A stretch of 64,000 nucleotides of DNA from JACKJK01 sp046159835 (lineage in GTDB: Bacteria; Pseudomonadota; Alphaproteobacteria; Rhizobiales; Tepidamorphaceae). The position numbers and the translations under genes are program-made. Below are positions 19,498-28,596 of this stretch, in pieces; position 1 is the first letter of the stretch, and the number at the start of each line of letters is the position of its first letter. The notes below the pieces were generated by a model. The model was not told the origin of the DNA. It made no database searches and saw only the letters and a program-made list of their open reading frames with translations. The stretch is from assembly GCF_046159835.1 (NCBI RefSeq), contig NZ_JBJXCY010000001.1, positions 1,302,001 to 1,366,000 on the forward strand, read 5' to 3'.

Positions 19498-20778
19498 ATG
19501 CCGAGCGGCCCCAACGTAATGTCAGAACCATCAGCGCACCCTGAAGCGTTCCTGCGCGAGCTGCTCGATGCAGCCGTGGGTGCCGCGCTTCCCGAAAAGA
19601 TCATCGCGCAGAACCTGCCCAAGCCTCCGCGCGGGCGCACCATTGTCGTCGGTGCGGGCAAGGCGTCGGCCGCCATGGCGCGCGCGCTCGAAGCCGCCTG
19701 GGAAGGCCCGCTGACCGGCCTCGTGGTGACGCGTTACGGCCATGCGGTGAATTGCAGCTCCATTAAGATCGTCGAGGCTGCGCATCCGGTTCCCGACAAG
19801 GCCGGGCTGTCCGCTGCCTGCGACATCCTCGAACTCGTCTCGGGCCTCAGCGAGGACGATCTCGTCATCGCGCTCATTTCCGGTGGCGGCTCCGCGCTGC
19901 TGACCAAACCGGCAGCCGGCCTGACGCTTGCCGACAAGCAGGCGGTCAACACCGGCCTGCTGCGCAGCGGCGCGCCGATCGGCGAGATGAACTGTGTGCG
20001 CAAGCACCTCTCCGGCATCAAGGGCGGGCGGCTGACCGCGGCGTCCGCTCCAGCGCGCATGTTCACCATCGCGATTTCCGATGTGCCCGGTGACGATCCG
20101 GCCGTGATCGCATCGGGCCCGACCGTTCCCGACCCGAGCACCACCGCGCAGGCGCGTGAAATTCTCGCCAAGTATGGCTTCGAGGTGCCGCAGTCGGTCA
20201 CCGACTGGCTGGCGCGGGACGAAGCCGAGACGCCGAAGCCCGGCGATGCCATCTTCGCCAACAGCGATTTCCGCATGGCGGCAACGCCGGCCAAGTCGCT
20301 GGAGGCTGCCGCCGAGGTTGTCCGCAAGGCCGGGCTTGAGCCGGTGATGCTTGGCGATGACCTTGAGGGCGAGGCGCGCGACGTCGGCGTGGAACATGCC
20401 CGGCTCGCCAAGCGGTTGCAGGACGAAGGCCGTCGCTGCGTGCTGCTGTCGGGCGGTGAAACCACCGTCACCGTGCGCGGCAAGGGCAGGGGCGGGCGTA
20501 ACACCGAGTACCTGCTCGGCCATGCGCTGGAATTGGGCGGCGCGCGCGGCATCCACACCATTGCCTGCGACACCGACGGCATCGACGGTTCGGAAGACAA
20601 TGCCGGTGCCTGGTGCGGGCCTTCGACCCTGAAGCAGGCCGAGGCCAACGGCGCGGACCCGCGCGGCCTGCTGAACAGCAATGACGCATACACCTGCTTC
20701 GAGGCCGCCGGTACGCTCGTCGTCACCGGCCCGACACTCACCAATGTCAACGATTTCCGCGCAACGCTGATCGACTGA
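19498..20778 (+). CDS. glycerate 2-kinase (MOFRL family)
   Basis: 426 residues, or 419 if the ATG at 19519 is used; neither start has a strong ribosome binding site. It is an ATP-dependent kinase of the DUF4147/MOFRL type that turns D-glycerate into 2-phosphoglycerate. Visible blocks are GAGKASAAMA near the N-terminus, ALISGGGSALL, the KHLSGIKGGRL region and the C-terminal CDTDGIDGSEDNAGAW typical of the MOFRL domain. The gene runs into pyk 22 bases later, a sensible neighbour since 2-phosphoglycerate leads via enolase to the pyruvate kinase substrate. Confidence 0.92.
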   Translation: MPSGPNVMSEPSAHPEAFLRELLDAAVGAALPEKIIAQNLPKPPRGRTIVVGAGKASAAMARALEAAWEGPLTGLVVTRYGHAVNCSSIKIVEAAHPVPDKAGLSAACDILELVSGLSEDDLVIALISGGGSALLTKPAAGLTLADKQAVNTGLLRSGAPIGEMNCVRKHLSGIKGGRLTAASAPARMFTIAISDVPGDDPAVIASGPTVPDPSTTAQAREILAKYGFEVPQSVTDWLARDEAETPKPGDAIFANSDFRMAATPAKSLEAAAEVVRKAGLEPVMLGDDLEGEARDVGVEHARLAKRLQDEGRRCVLLSGGETTVTVRGKGRGGRNTEYLLGHALELGGARGIHTIACDTDGIDGSEDNAGAWCGPSTLKQAEANGADPRGLLNSNDAYTCFEAAGTLVVTGPTLTNVNDFRATLID

Positions 20779-20800
20779 TTCAGAACTGGAAACCAGACCC

Positions 20801-22222
20801 ATGAGACGCACACGCAACGCGAAGATTGTCGCAACACTCGGCCCGGCCAGCTCCGATGCGGAGATGATCGAGAAGCTGTTTGATGCCGGCGTCGACGTCT
20901 TCCGCCTCAACTTTTCCCACGGCAGCCAGGAAGACCATGCCAAGCGCATGGACACGCTGCGCGCCCTCGAAAAGAAGAAGGGCCGCCCGATCGGCGTCCT
21001 GCAGGACCTGCAGGGACCCAAGATCCGCGTCGGTGCCCTCGATGATGGCGGCTACCACGTGAAGGCCGGCGAGAAGCTGCGCTTCGTGCTGGAAGGCGGC
21101 AACGGCAAGCGCGATTCCATTCCGCTGCCGCACAAGCAGGTCTTCGATGCGATTGCGCCGGGCCACACGATGCTGGTCAACGATGGCCGCATTCGCCTGA
21201 AGGCAAACGGCATCGGGTCCGACTGGATCGAGGCTGACGTGGTCGTCGGCGGGCCGATGTCGGACCGCAAGGGCGTGAACCTGCCTGACACGCTGCTCGA
21301 CCTGTCGCCGATCACCGAAAAGGACCGCGAGGACCTGAAATTCGGCCTTGGCCTCGGCGTCGACTTTGTGGCGCTCTCCTTCGTGCAGCGCGCAGCCGAC
21401 GTCATCGAGGGCCGCCGCCTCGTCGGCAGCGATGTCGGCATCTGCTCCAAGATCGAGAAGCCCAAGGCGCTCGAACAGCTTGAGGATATCGTGGCGCTGT
21501 CGGACAGCATCATGGTTGCGCGCGGCGATCTCGGCGTGGAAATCCCGCTGGAGTTCGTGCCCGAGCGCCAGAAGGAGATGATTCAGCTCTGCCGCAAGGC
21601 CGGCAAGCCGGTCATCATCGCGACCCAGATGCTGGAATCCATGGTCGAGGCACCGAACCCGACGCGCGCCGAAGCCTCCGACGTCGCGACCGCCATCTAT
21701 GACGGAGCGGACGCGGTGATGCTTTCGGCGGAATCGGCGTCGGGTAAGTACCCGGCGGAAGCGGTCGCCATGATGAGCCGCGTGATCGAGGCGACCGAGA
21801 AGGGCGCCAGCTACCGCGCCATCGTGGATTCGCTGAACCTGAAGACCGAGCACACCGTCGAGCACGGTATGGCTGCTGCCGCAGCCCTCGTCGCCGAAAA
21901 CGTGGAGGCCAAGGCCATCGTCGCCTTCACCTCTTCGGGCACCACCGCGGTGCGTGCGGCGCGCGAGCGGCCGAACGTGCCGATCATTGCGCTGACGCCG
22001 GAACTCGAGGTCGCCCGAAAGATGTCGATGCTGTGGGGCGCGCACTCGGTGCAGTCGGCCCTGGTCGACAGCTACGACGCGATGGTCGAGGAAGCGATTG
22101 CCCAGGCCCGCAAGGAAGGCTTTGCCATGGAAGGCGACCGGGTCGTCATCCTGTCCGGTGTGCCGTTCGGCCAGTCGGGCACGACCAACAACCTGCGCGT
22201 GGCACGCATCTACAACAGCTAG
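20801..22222 (+). CDS. pyk: pyruvate kinase
   Basis: 473 residues. It catalyses the last step of glycolysis, PEP plus ADP to pyruvate. The N-terminal RNAKIVATLGPASSDAEMI, the metal/substrate motif IMVARGDLGVEIP, the catalytic lysine region CSKIEKPKALE and ATQMLESM are all present. The C-terminal domain (SSGTTAVRAARERPNVPIIALTP) is complete. It follows the glycerate kinase gene at 22 bases, so they are probably cotranscribed, and ends at a strong bidirectional terminator. Confidence 0.96.
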   Translation: MRRTRNAKIVATLGPASSDAEMIEKLFDAGVDVFRLNFSHGSQEDHAKRMDTLRALEKKKGRPIGVLQDLQGPKIRVGALDDGGYHVKAGEKLRFVLEGGNGKRDSIPLPHKQVFDAIAPGHTMLVNDGRIRLKANGIGSDWIEADVVVGGPMSDRKGVNLPDTLLDLSPITEKDREDLKFGLGLGVDFVALSFVQRAADVIEGRRLVGSDVGICSKIEKPKALEQLEDIVALSDSIMVARGDLGVEIPLEFVPERQKEMIQLCRKAGKPVIIATQMLESMVEAPNPTRAEASDVATAIYDGADAVMLSAESASGKYPAEAVAMMSRVIEATEKGASYRAIVDSLNLKTEHTVEHGMAAAAALVAENVEAKAIVAFTSSGTTAVRAARERPNVPIIALTPELEVARKMSMLWGAHSVQSALVDSYDAMVEEAIAQARKEGFAMEGDRVVILSGVPFGQSGTTNNLRVARIYNS

Positions 22223-22270
22223 GCGCGGGCGGCCCGGACGGGCTGCACGCCGATACGACCGAGAAACAAA

Positions 22271-22300
22271 AAACCCGGCTGGAGCGATCCAGCCGGGTTT
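22271..22300. terminator. bidirectional terminator between pyk and glnA
   Basis: A 13-bp perfect stem AAACCCGGCTGGA / TCCAGCCGGGTTT with the loop GCGA. It is followed by T on the plus strand and by a T-rich tract on the minus strand, so it can end both convergent genes. Confidence 0.9.
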
Positions 22301-22313
22301 TGTCGTTGTAAAT

Positions 22314-22337
22314 GCGCCGGCGGTTTCCCGCCGGCGC
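22314..22337. repeat. GC-rich perfect hairpin downstream of glnA
   Basis: A 10-bp perfect stem GCGCCGGCGG/CCGCCGGCGC around TTTC, 10 bases after the glnA stop. It has no T-run, so it is probably an mRNA 3'-end stabiliser or part of a double terminator. Confidence 0.5.
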
Positions 22338-22347
22338 GCCCCACCCC

Positions 22348-23754
22348 TTAGACGGAGTAGTACATGTCGAACTCGACCGGGTGCGGCGTGTGCTCGAAGC
22401 GGATGACGTCTTCCATCTTCAGGTCGATGTAGGCATCGATCTGGTCGTCATCGAACACGCCACCGGCCTTCAGGAAGTCACGGTCGGCATCGAGCGAGTC
22501 GAGTGCTTCGCGCAGGCTGGCGCAGACGGTCGGGATTTCCTTCAGCTCTTCCGGCGGCAGATCGTAGAGATCCTTGTCCATGGCATCGCCCGGATGCAGC
22601 TTGTTCTTGAAGCCGTCGAGGCCGGCCATCAGCAGCGCGGAGAAGCACAGGTACGGGTTCGCGGAGGGATCCGGGAAGCGGACCTCGACACGCTTGCCCT
22701 TCGGGGACGGCGTGTACGGGATACGGCAGGAGGCCGAACGGTTGCGGGCCGAGTAGGCCAGCAGCACCGGAGCCTCGAAGCCCGGAACCAGACGCTTGTA
22801 GGAGTTGGTCGACGGGTTGGTGAAGGCGTTGACGGCCTTCGCGTGCTTGATGACGCCGCCGATGAAGTACAGGCAGGTCTCGGACAGGTCGGCATACTGG
22901 TTGCCGGCCATGACGTTCTCGCCCTTGTTCCAGATCGAGAAGTGGCAGTGCATGCCCGTGCCGTTGTCGCCGTAGACCGGCTTCGGCATGAAGGTGGCGG
23001 ACTTGCCGTAGGAGTTGGCGACCTGGTGCACGACGTACTTGTAGATCTGCATCGTGTCGGCGATTTTCGTCAGCGTCTCGAACTTGAGGCCAAGCTCGTG
23101 CTGGGCGGCAGCCACTTCGTGGTGCTGCTTTTCAACCGTCACGCCCATGGCGGTCATGACGGAGAGCATCTCGGAGCGCATGTCCTGGGCGCTGTCGATC
23201 GGCGGAACCGGGAAGTAGCCGCCCTTGGTGCGCGGACGGTGGCCCAGGTTGCCGGTCTCATACTCGGAGTACATGTTCGACGGCAGTTCGACGGAGTCGA
23301 GCAGGAAGCCGGTGTTGTAGGGCGAAGACGAGAAGCGGACATCGTCGAAGACGAAGAACTCGGCTTCCGGGCCGACATAAACCGTGTCGCCGATGCCGGA
23401 CTGCTGCACGTAGGCCTCGGCCTTGAGAGCGGTCGTGCGCGGGTCACGGTTGTAGGCCTCGCCCGAGATCGGGTCGAGAATGTCGCAGAACACGGCCAGC
23501 GTGGACTGGGCGAAGAACGGATCGACGTGGGCCGACTCGGTGACCGGCATCAGGGTCATGTCGGATTCATTGATCGCCTTCCAGCCGGCGATGGACGAAC
23601 CGTCGAACATGACGCCTTCGGCGAACATCTCTTCGTCGACGATGGTCATGTCCATCGTGACGTGCTGCATCTTGCCGCGCGGGTCGGTGAAGCGAAGGTC
23701 AACGAACTTGACGTCGTTTTCCTTGATCATTTTCATTACGGATTCAACGGACAT
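22348..23754 (-). CDS. glnA: glutamine synthetase, type I
   Basis: 468 residues, the typical GSI length. It makes glutamine from glutamate, ammonia and ATP in a dodecamer. The N-terminal catalytic loop FDGSSIAGW, VGPEAEFFVFD, the metal-site GTGMHCHFS and the ATP region NRSASCRIPY are present. Tyr397 in KDLYDLPPEE is the adenylylation site, so GlnE control is expected. It follows glnB at 81 bases in the same direction, the usual alphaproteobacterial glnBA operon. Confidence 0.98.
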   Translation of the reverse strand: MSVESVMKMIKENDVKFVDLRFTDPRGKMQHVTMDMTIVDEEMFAEGVMFDGSSIAGWKAINESDMTLMPVTESAHVDPFFAQSTLAVFCDILDPISGEAYNRDPRTTALKAEAYVQQSGIGDTVYVGPEAEFFVFDDVRFSSSPYNTGFLLDSVELPSNMYSEYETGNLGHRPRTKGGYFPVPPIDSAQDMRSEMLSVMTAMGVTVEKQHHEVAAAQHELGLKFETLTKIADTMQIYKYVVHQVANSYGKSATFMPKPVYGDNGTGMHCHFSIWNKGENVMAGNQYADLSETCLYFIGGVIKHAKAVNAFTNPSTNSYKRLVPGFEAPVLLAYSARNRSASCRIPYTPSPKGKRVEVRFPDPSANPYLCFSALLMAGLDGFKNKLHPGDAMDKDLYDLPPEELKEIPTVCASLREALDSLDADRDFLKAGGVFDDDQIDAYIDLKMEDVIRFEHTPHPVEFDMYYSV

Positions 23755-23835
23755 ACTTGCACACCCCTTTGATTTAATTTTGGTTTTCCGTGGATTGGCT
23801 GCCGCCGTGCGGCGGCGAAGGTTCAGGTTTCCGGG

Positions 23836-24174
23836 TCAGATCGCCTCGGTGCCGCGTTCGCCCGTGCGGATGCGAATGGCTTCGTCGACGGTTGAGATGA
23901 AGATCTTGCCGTCGCCGATGCGGCCGGTCTGCGCCGACTGCTGAATGGCTTCAACGGCCTTCTCGATTTCGCTGTCCTGCAAGACCACCTCGATCTTCAC
24001 CTTGGGCAGGAAGTCGACAACATATTCAGCACCACGGTAAAGCTCCGTGTGCCCCTTCTGTCTCCCAAACCCCTTCGCCTCGGTAACCGTAATGCCCTGC
24101 AATCCAATGTCCTGCAGCGCTTCCTTGACCTCATCGAGCTTGAACGGCTTGATGATTGCCTCGATTTTTTTCAT
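23836..24174 (-). CDS. glnB: nitrogen regulatory protein PII
   Basis: 112 residues, full length. A trimeric signal protein that reports nitrogen and 2-oxoglutarate status to GlnE and NtrB. Tyr51 in the T-loop (LYRGAEYVVDF) is the uridylylation site, and the C-terminal GDGKIFISTVDEAIRIRTGE is conserved. Genes downstream (glnA) and the sigma-54 promoter upstream fit nitrogen control. Confidence 0.97.
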   Translation of the reverse strand: MKKIEAIIKPFKLDEVKEALQDIGLQGITVTEAKGFGRQKGHTELYRGAEYVVDFLPKVKIEVVLQDSEIEKAVEAIQQSAQTGRIGDGKIFISTVDEAIRIRTGERGTEAI

Positions 24175-24233
24175 AGACCGAAGTTCCTTCTCAAAGACGG
24201 ACAGAATTCAGACGCCCGCCCCGTCACGCATAA

Positions 24234-24249
24234 AGCACGTGGCGTGCCA
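24234..24249 (-). promoter_or_regulatory. sigma-54 promoter of glnBA
   Basis: The minus strand reads TGGCACG-CCAC-GTGC-T, matching the -24/-12 consensus TGGCACG-N4-TTGCW at all but one position, with exact GG-N10-GC spacing. It would start transcription about 50 bases before the glnB ATG. RpoN dependence and activation by NtrC are inferred; a convincing NtrC site was not found. Confidence 0.75.
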
Positions 24250-24345
24250 ACCCCGCCAACGGCCGCAATCGCGAGCATTTACAATCGGTTAAGACGTGGG
24301 CTGGGCGAATGGCGCACATTTGGGCGAAAGCAGCTGATGCAAAAG

Positions 24346-24359
24346 TAGGCAATTGCCTA
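24346..24359. promoter_or_regulatory. 14-base palindrome TAGGCAATTGCCTA
   Basis: A perfect palindrome about 100 bases upstream of the glnB promoter and 19 bases before the GTG at which the nnr frame opens. It is a plausible operator for either gene, but I recognise no regulator for it. Confidence 0.4.
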
Positions 24360-24377
24360 ATTCAGTAGCATTGCGAC

Positions 24378-25910
24378 GTGCAAATCGGCGTTGCGATCCC
24401 GGAAAGCGTGGGATCGGGCGGCCTTGGGGAGGGGCGATTGGAACTGCTGACTTGCGAGGAGATGGGGCGCGCCGACGCGCTCGCCGTGGAGATGGGGGAG
24501 TCTTCTACTGACCTGATGGCCCGGGCCGGGTGTGGCGTTGCCGAAGCCGCGCTCGCAGCCTTTCCCGAAATTCGAAAATGGACGGTCCTGTGTGGCGGTG
24601 GCAACAACGGCGGCGACGGGTTCATCGCTGCGCGGCACCTCGCGGACGCTGGTTGTGACGTGCGCGTCCACTGCCTGGGCGATATCGCGAACCTCACCGG
24701 CGATGCGGCCTGGGCGGCCCGCCAGTGGGATGAAGACGTCAGTCCATTTGAAGAAGCCATTTGCGATGGCGCGGGGCTGATCGACGCGGTGTTCGGGGCA
24801 GGGCTTTCGCGCGATCTCGACGGGCTGGCGCGCGAAGCGCTCGAGCGCTGTGCAGGCAGCGCCGTGTCGGTGGTCGCCGTTGACGTGCCCTCGGGCATCG
24901 ACGGAACGACAGGGCAGGTGAGAGGCTTTGCGCCGAAGGCCGATCTCACTGTCACCTTCTTTTGCAAGAAGCCCGCGCACTGTCTTTATCCGGCACGCGG
25001 ACTGATGGGGCCGGTCGAGGTGATCGACATTGGCATTCCGGCAAGCGTTCTGAGCGAGATTAGCCCGCAAGCCTTCGAAGGCCTGCCCGAACTCTGGCGC
25101 GTAAGCTGGATCGGGCCACAAAACGATGCCCACAAGTATAAGCGCGGGGCTGTCGGCGTGTTGAGCGGTGGCGCGGCACGAACGGGAGCCGCGCGGCTTT
25201 CCGCACGCGGTGCGCTGCGGGCAGGCGCGGGGCTGGTTACGGTCCTGTCGCCGGGCGACGCCGTGGCAGAGAACGCCGCCCAGCTGACGGCCATCATGGT
25301 CAAGCAGGTGGACGCGCGCACGATTGGCGACGCTGTGCGCGAGGCGAAGATCGGCACGGTTGTCGCGGGGCCGGGCCTCGGCACAGATGGTGATGCGTCC
25401 CGTCTGCTGGAACGCTGCCGCGCCACCATTTTGAAGCGCGGTGGCGCGCTGGTGCTGGATGCCGATGCGCTGACGATCATGGCGCGTGACCGCGAGGCAT
25501 GGTTCATGGCTCTGCCGGAACGCACGGTCCTCACCCCGCATGACGGCGAATTCCGCAGGCTCTTTGAAGATGTCGACCCGGATGGTTCCCGGCTGGAGAG
25601 GGGCCGGGCTGCTGCTGCGATCTCGGGCGCCTGCATCGTTCTGAAGGGCGCAGATACCGTCGTTGCGATGCCTGACGGACGCGCCGCGATCAACACCAAT
25701 GCCCCGCCGACGCTGGCGACCGCCGGCTCCGGTGACGTCCTGGCGGGCATCATTGCCGGGTTGCTGGCGCGCGGGACAGAGACCTTTGCCGCCGCTAGCG
25801 CAGCGGTTTTCCTGCACGGGCAGGCCGCCAACCTGTTCGGACCGGGACTCATTGCAGAGGATCTGCCGGAAATGCTACCGGAAGCGCTCGCCTCACTGGA
25901 CCTTTGCTAG
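24378..25910 (+). CDS. nnr: bifunctional NAD(P)HX epimerase/dehydratase
   Basis: 510 residues. It repairs hydrated NAD(P)H: the N-terminal YjeF domain (about 20-220) epimerises NAD(P)HX, and the C-terminal ribokinase-like domain (about 245-505) dehydrates the S form using ADP or ATP. The motif GGGNNGGDGFIAARHL marks the epimerase. In the dehydratase, VLTPHDGEFRRLF and LATAGSGDVLAGIIAGLLA are visible. The GTG at 24378 has no ribosome binding site. A TTG at 24438, close behind GGGGAGGGG, may be the true start. It is divergent from glnB, a neighbour pair often seen in Rhizobiales. Confidence 0.93.
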   Translation: MQIGVAIPESVGSGGLGEGRLELLTCEEMGRADALAVEMGESSTDLMARAGCGVAEAALAAFPEIRKWTVLCGGGNNGGDGFIAARHLADAGCDVRVHCLGDIANLTGDAAWAARQWDEDVSPFEEAICDGAGLIDAVFGAGLSRDLDGLAREALERCAGSAVSVVAVDVPSGIDGTTGQVRGFAPKADLTVTFFCKKPAHCLYPARGLMGPVEVIDIGIPASVLSEISPQAFEGLPELWRVSWIGPQNDAHKYKRGAVGVLSGGAARTGAARLSARGALRAGAGLVTVLSPGDAVAENAAQLTAIMVKQVDARTIGDAVREAKIGTVVAGPGLGTDGDASRLLERCRATILKRGGALVLDADALTIMARDREAWFMALPERTVLTPHDGEFRRLFEDVDPDGSRLERGRAAAAISGACIVLKGADTVVAMPDGRAAINTNAPPTLATAGSGDVLAGIIAGLLARGTETFAAASAAVFLHGQAANLFGPGLIAEDLPEMLPEALASLDLC

Positions 25911-25939
25911 CGGCATATATATAAGCCGCCAGCGAACCA

Positions 25940-26024
25940 GCGGGTGTGGTGGAATTGGTAGACACGCGAGATTTAGGTTCTCGTGCCGCAAGGCGTGGGG
26001 GTTCAAGTCCCTCCACCCGCACCA
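25940..26024 (+). tRNA. tRNA-Leu (anticodon UAG)
   Basis: A class II tRNA with a long variable arm. The acceptor GCGGGTG pairs with CACCCGC, and the loop TTTAGGT in stem CGAGA/TCTCG gives anticodon TAG, which reads CUA. The TPsiC arm contains GTTCAAGTCC, and CCA is encoded. An AT-rich run (ATATATATAA, 25915-25924) lies just upstream. Confidence 0.97.
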
Positions 26025-26107
26025 AGCCCGGACCATCAACCCGATAGACCCACACGCGAGCTGCGCGATATGCCGCAGGCGGCCGCCGCCAGATTCAAGA
26101 GAGACCC

Positions 26108-27568
26108 ATGCAGATCAACGAGACCGTCAACGAAGGCCTGAAGCGCGAACTGAAAGTCGTGATCCCCGCGGATTCGCTCAATTCGCAGCTCGCCGACCGC
26201 CTCCAGACTCTCAGCAAGCAGGTCCGTCTCAAGGGCTTCCGTCCGGGCAAGGTGCCGGCCGACCACCTGCGCAAGGTCTACGGACGCTCCGTGATGGCCG
26301 AGATCATCCAGGAGCAGGTGCGCGAGAGCGCCGAGAAGGCCGTCGCCGACCGTGGCGAGCGACCCGCGGTGCAGCCGGAAATCAATTTCTCCGAGAACCA
26401 GGACGAGATCGAAGCCGTGATGAACGGCAAGGCCGATCTGTCCTACACCATGGAATTCGAGATCATTCCGGAATTCGACAAGCCGGACCTCGCCAAGATC
26501 GAGCTTGAGCGCAATACGGCGGAAGCCTCCGACGAGGATATCGACGAGGCGCTGGGGCGTATCGTCGAGCAGAACCAGTCCTTCGAGCCGCGCGCCAAGA
26601 CGGCGAAGGCGCAGGACGGCGACCGGGTGACCATCGACTATGTCGGCAAGGTTGACGGCAAGGCGTTCTCCGGCGGTTCGGAAGAGGGCGCCCAGCTGGT
26701 GCTCGGCTCCAACACCTTCATTCCCGGCTTCGAGGAGCAGGTCATCGGTGCCAAGGCTGGTGACGAAATCGAGGTGAAGGTCACCTTCCCGGAGAAGTAC
26801 CAGGCTGAATTCCTGGCCGGCAAGGACGCCACCTTCGACGTGACCGTTCACGAGGTCGCCGAGGCGAAGGACACCACGCTCGACGACGAGTTCGCCAAGT
26901 CGCTCGGCATGGAGTCCCTCGACAAGCTGAAGGAAGCCCTGCGAGAGCGCATCGACCAGGATCTGAACGCCCGCACCCGCGAACTGATGAAGCGCCAGCT
27001 GCTTGATTCGCTCGACGAGGCGGTGAAGTTCGACCTGCCGGGCAGCCTGGTGGAGCGCGAATTCGAAGGCATCTGGCGCCAGGTCGAGGGTGACCTCGAG
27101 CGTGCCGGCAAGACCTTCGAGGACGAAGACACCACCGAGGAAAAGGCGCGCGAGGAATATCAGGAACTCGCAGCCCGCCGCGTTCGCCTCGGCCTGCTTC
27201 TTGCCGAGATCGGCAAGGATGCCGATATCCAGATCTCCGACGACGAATTGCAGCGCGCGCTGATCGAGCGCGTGCGCCAGTACCCGGGCCAGGAACAGCA
27301 GGTCTGGGAATTCTTCCAGAAGACGCCGGGCGCCATCAACGAGGTGCGCGCGCCGCTCTTTGAGGAGAAGGTCGTCGACTACATCATCGAGCGCGCCAAG
27401 GTCACCGACAAGACCGTGTCTCGCGACGAGCTTTTCCACGATCATGACCATGATCATGATCACGACCATGACCACGATCATGGCGAGGAGAAAAAGAAGA
27501 AGCCCGCAGCCAAGAAGAAGGCGCCGGCCAAGAAAAAGGCAGCCGCAAAGGACGCCGACGAGGCTTAA
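26108..27568 (+). CDS. tig: trigger factor with His/Asp-rich tail
   Basis: 486 residues; family members usually have about 430-490. A ribosome-bound chaperone and peptidyl-prolyl isomerase. The ribosome-binding signature GFRPGKVP is at about residues 45-52, and the FKBP-type domain starts at GDRVTIDYVGKVDGKAFSGG. The C-terminal domain is intact. The tail is unusual: seven His-Asp pairs plus a final His (27437-27481), followed by a Lys/Ala/Pro-rich stretch. It could bind metals. The gene precedes clpP and clpX, the common proteostasis cluster. Confidence 0.96.
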   Translation: MQINETVNEGLKRELKVVIPADSLNSQLADRLQTLSKQVRLKGFRPGKVPADHLRKVYGRSVMAEIIQEQVRESAEKAVADRGERPAVQPEINFSENQDEIEAVMNGKADLSYTMEFEIIPEFDKPDLAKIELERNTAEASDEDIDEALGRIVEQNQSFEPRAKTAKAQDGDRVTIDYVGKVDGKAFSGGSEEGAQLVLGSNTFIPGFEEQVIGAKAGDEIEVKVTFPEKYQAEFLAGKDATFDVTVHEVAEAKDTTLDDEFAKSLGMESLDKLKEALRERIDQDLNARTRELMKRQLLDSLDEAVKFDLPGSLVEREFEGIWRQVEGDLERAGKTFEDEDTTEEKAREEYQELAARRVRLGLLLAEIGKDADIQISDDELQRALIERVRQYPGQEQQVWEFFQKTPGAINEVRAPLFEEKVVDYIIERAKVTDKTVSRDELFHDHDHDHDHDHDHDHGEEKKKKPAAKKKAPAKKKAAAKDADEA

Positions 27569-27774
27569 GTCAGCCTCGCGTCCGGGTTTTCGGTTTACCG
27601 CCTGTTCACTGCGGGCGGGCGATGCCTATATGCCTTCACCGGCGAATCGCATTTGATGCGCGAAACTGGCGGCATTGCCATGCCGGTCGGCGGGGTGGCG
27701 CGCCTTTTGGCGGCGCGACGCGCCCGCAGGCGCCGGCTTTCACGAAAGGCCGGCCGAACCTGGACAGGAAGAAC

Positions 27775-28413
27775 ATGCAAGATCTCGCTTCGTACTACAC
27801 GAATTCACTGGTCCCGATGGTGGTCGAACAGACCGCGCGGGGCGAGCGCGCTTTCGACATCTATTCCCGGCTGCTGAAGGAGCGGATCGTCTTCATAACG
27901 GGCCCGGTCGAGGACCACATGGCCTCGCTCTACGTGGCGCAGATGCTGTTTCTGGAATCGGAAAACCCGAAGAAGGAAATCTCCGTCTACATCAACTCGC
28001 CCGGCGGCGTGGTGACGTCCGGCCTGGCGATGTACGACACGATGCAGTTCATCCGTCCGCCGGTGGCGACGCTGTGCGTCGGGCAGGCGGCTTCCATGGG
28101 TTCGCTGCTGCTGACCGCCGGTGCCAAGGACATGCGCTCCGCCCTACCGAATGCCCGCGTCATGCTGCACCAGCCTTCCGGCGGCTTCCAGGGCCAGGCA
28201 TCGGACATCGAGCGTCATGCCCAGGACATCATCAAGATCAAGCGCCGGCTGAACGAGATCTACGTGAAGCACACCGGCCAGGACTACGAAACCATCGAGA
28301 AGACTCTCGACCGCGACCACTTCATGACGGCACAGGAAGCCCTCGAATTCGGTCTCATCGATCAGGTCATCACCGAGCGTCCGACCTCGGCCGAAGAGTC
28401 CAAGGACGACTGA
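27775..28413 (+). CDS. clpP: ATP-dependent Clp protease proteolytic subunit
   Basis: 212 residues from the ATG at 27775, preceded by AGGAAG; the frame is open to 27622 but without conserved sequence. ClpP forms the tetradecameric serine protease chamber used with ClpX and ClpA. Catalytic Ser107 is in GQAASMGS and His132 in VMLHQPSGG. The processing/handle region IKRRLNEIYVKHTGQ is normal. It lies between tig and clpX. Confidence 0.97.
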   Translation: MQDLASYYTNSLVPMVVEQTARGERAFDIYSRLLKERIVFITGPVEDHMASLYVAQMLFLESENPKKEISVYINSPGGVVTSGLAMYDTMQFIRPPVATLCVGQAASMGSLLLTAGAKDMRSALPNARVMLHQPSGGFQGQASDIERHAQDIIKIKRRLNEIYVKHTGQDYETIEKTLDRDHFMTAQEALEFGLIDQVITERPTSAEESKDD

Positions 28414-28420
28414 TTTCGCG

Positions 28421-28460
28421 CCCCGCCACCGTTTGGGCACGTTCGCCTGCTGTGGTGGGG
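28421..28460 (+). terminator. weak hairpin after clpP
   Basis: Arms CCCCGCCAC and GTGGTGGGG (one G-T pair) enclose a 22-base loop and are followed by TGTGTT. This may be a partial terminator or an mRNA-end stem between clpP and clpX. Confidence 0.3.
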
Positions 28461-28596
28461 TGTGTTAATCCTATCTTGATCTTCAAACCCCTAGCATGAT
28501 TGCATTTGGCACTGCCGCTCGCGCATCATGCACGGATTGGTCCCATTCGGGCCGGGGGACAGGGCGCGGTCTTTCGCGCTATCGGAGTTATACGAC

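Noticed and set aside
27437..27481. Short tandem repeat as a CRISPR or microsatellite locus
   Set aside because: It is in frame within trigger factor and encodes an alternating His-Asp tail.
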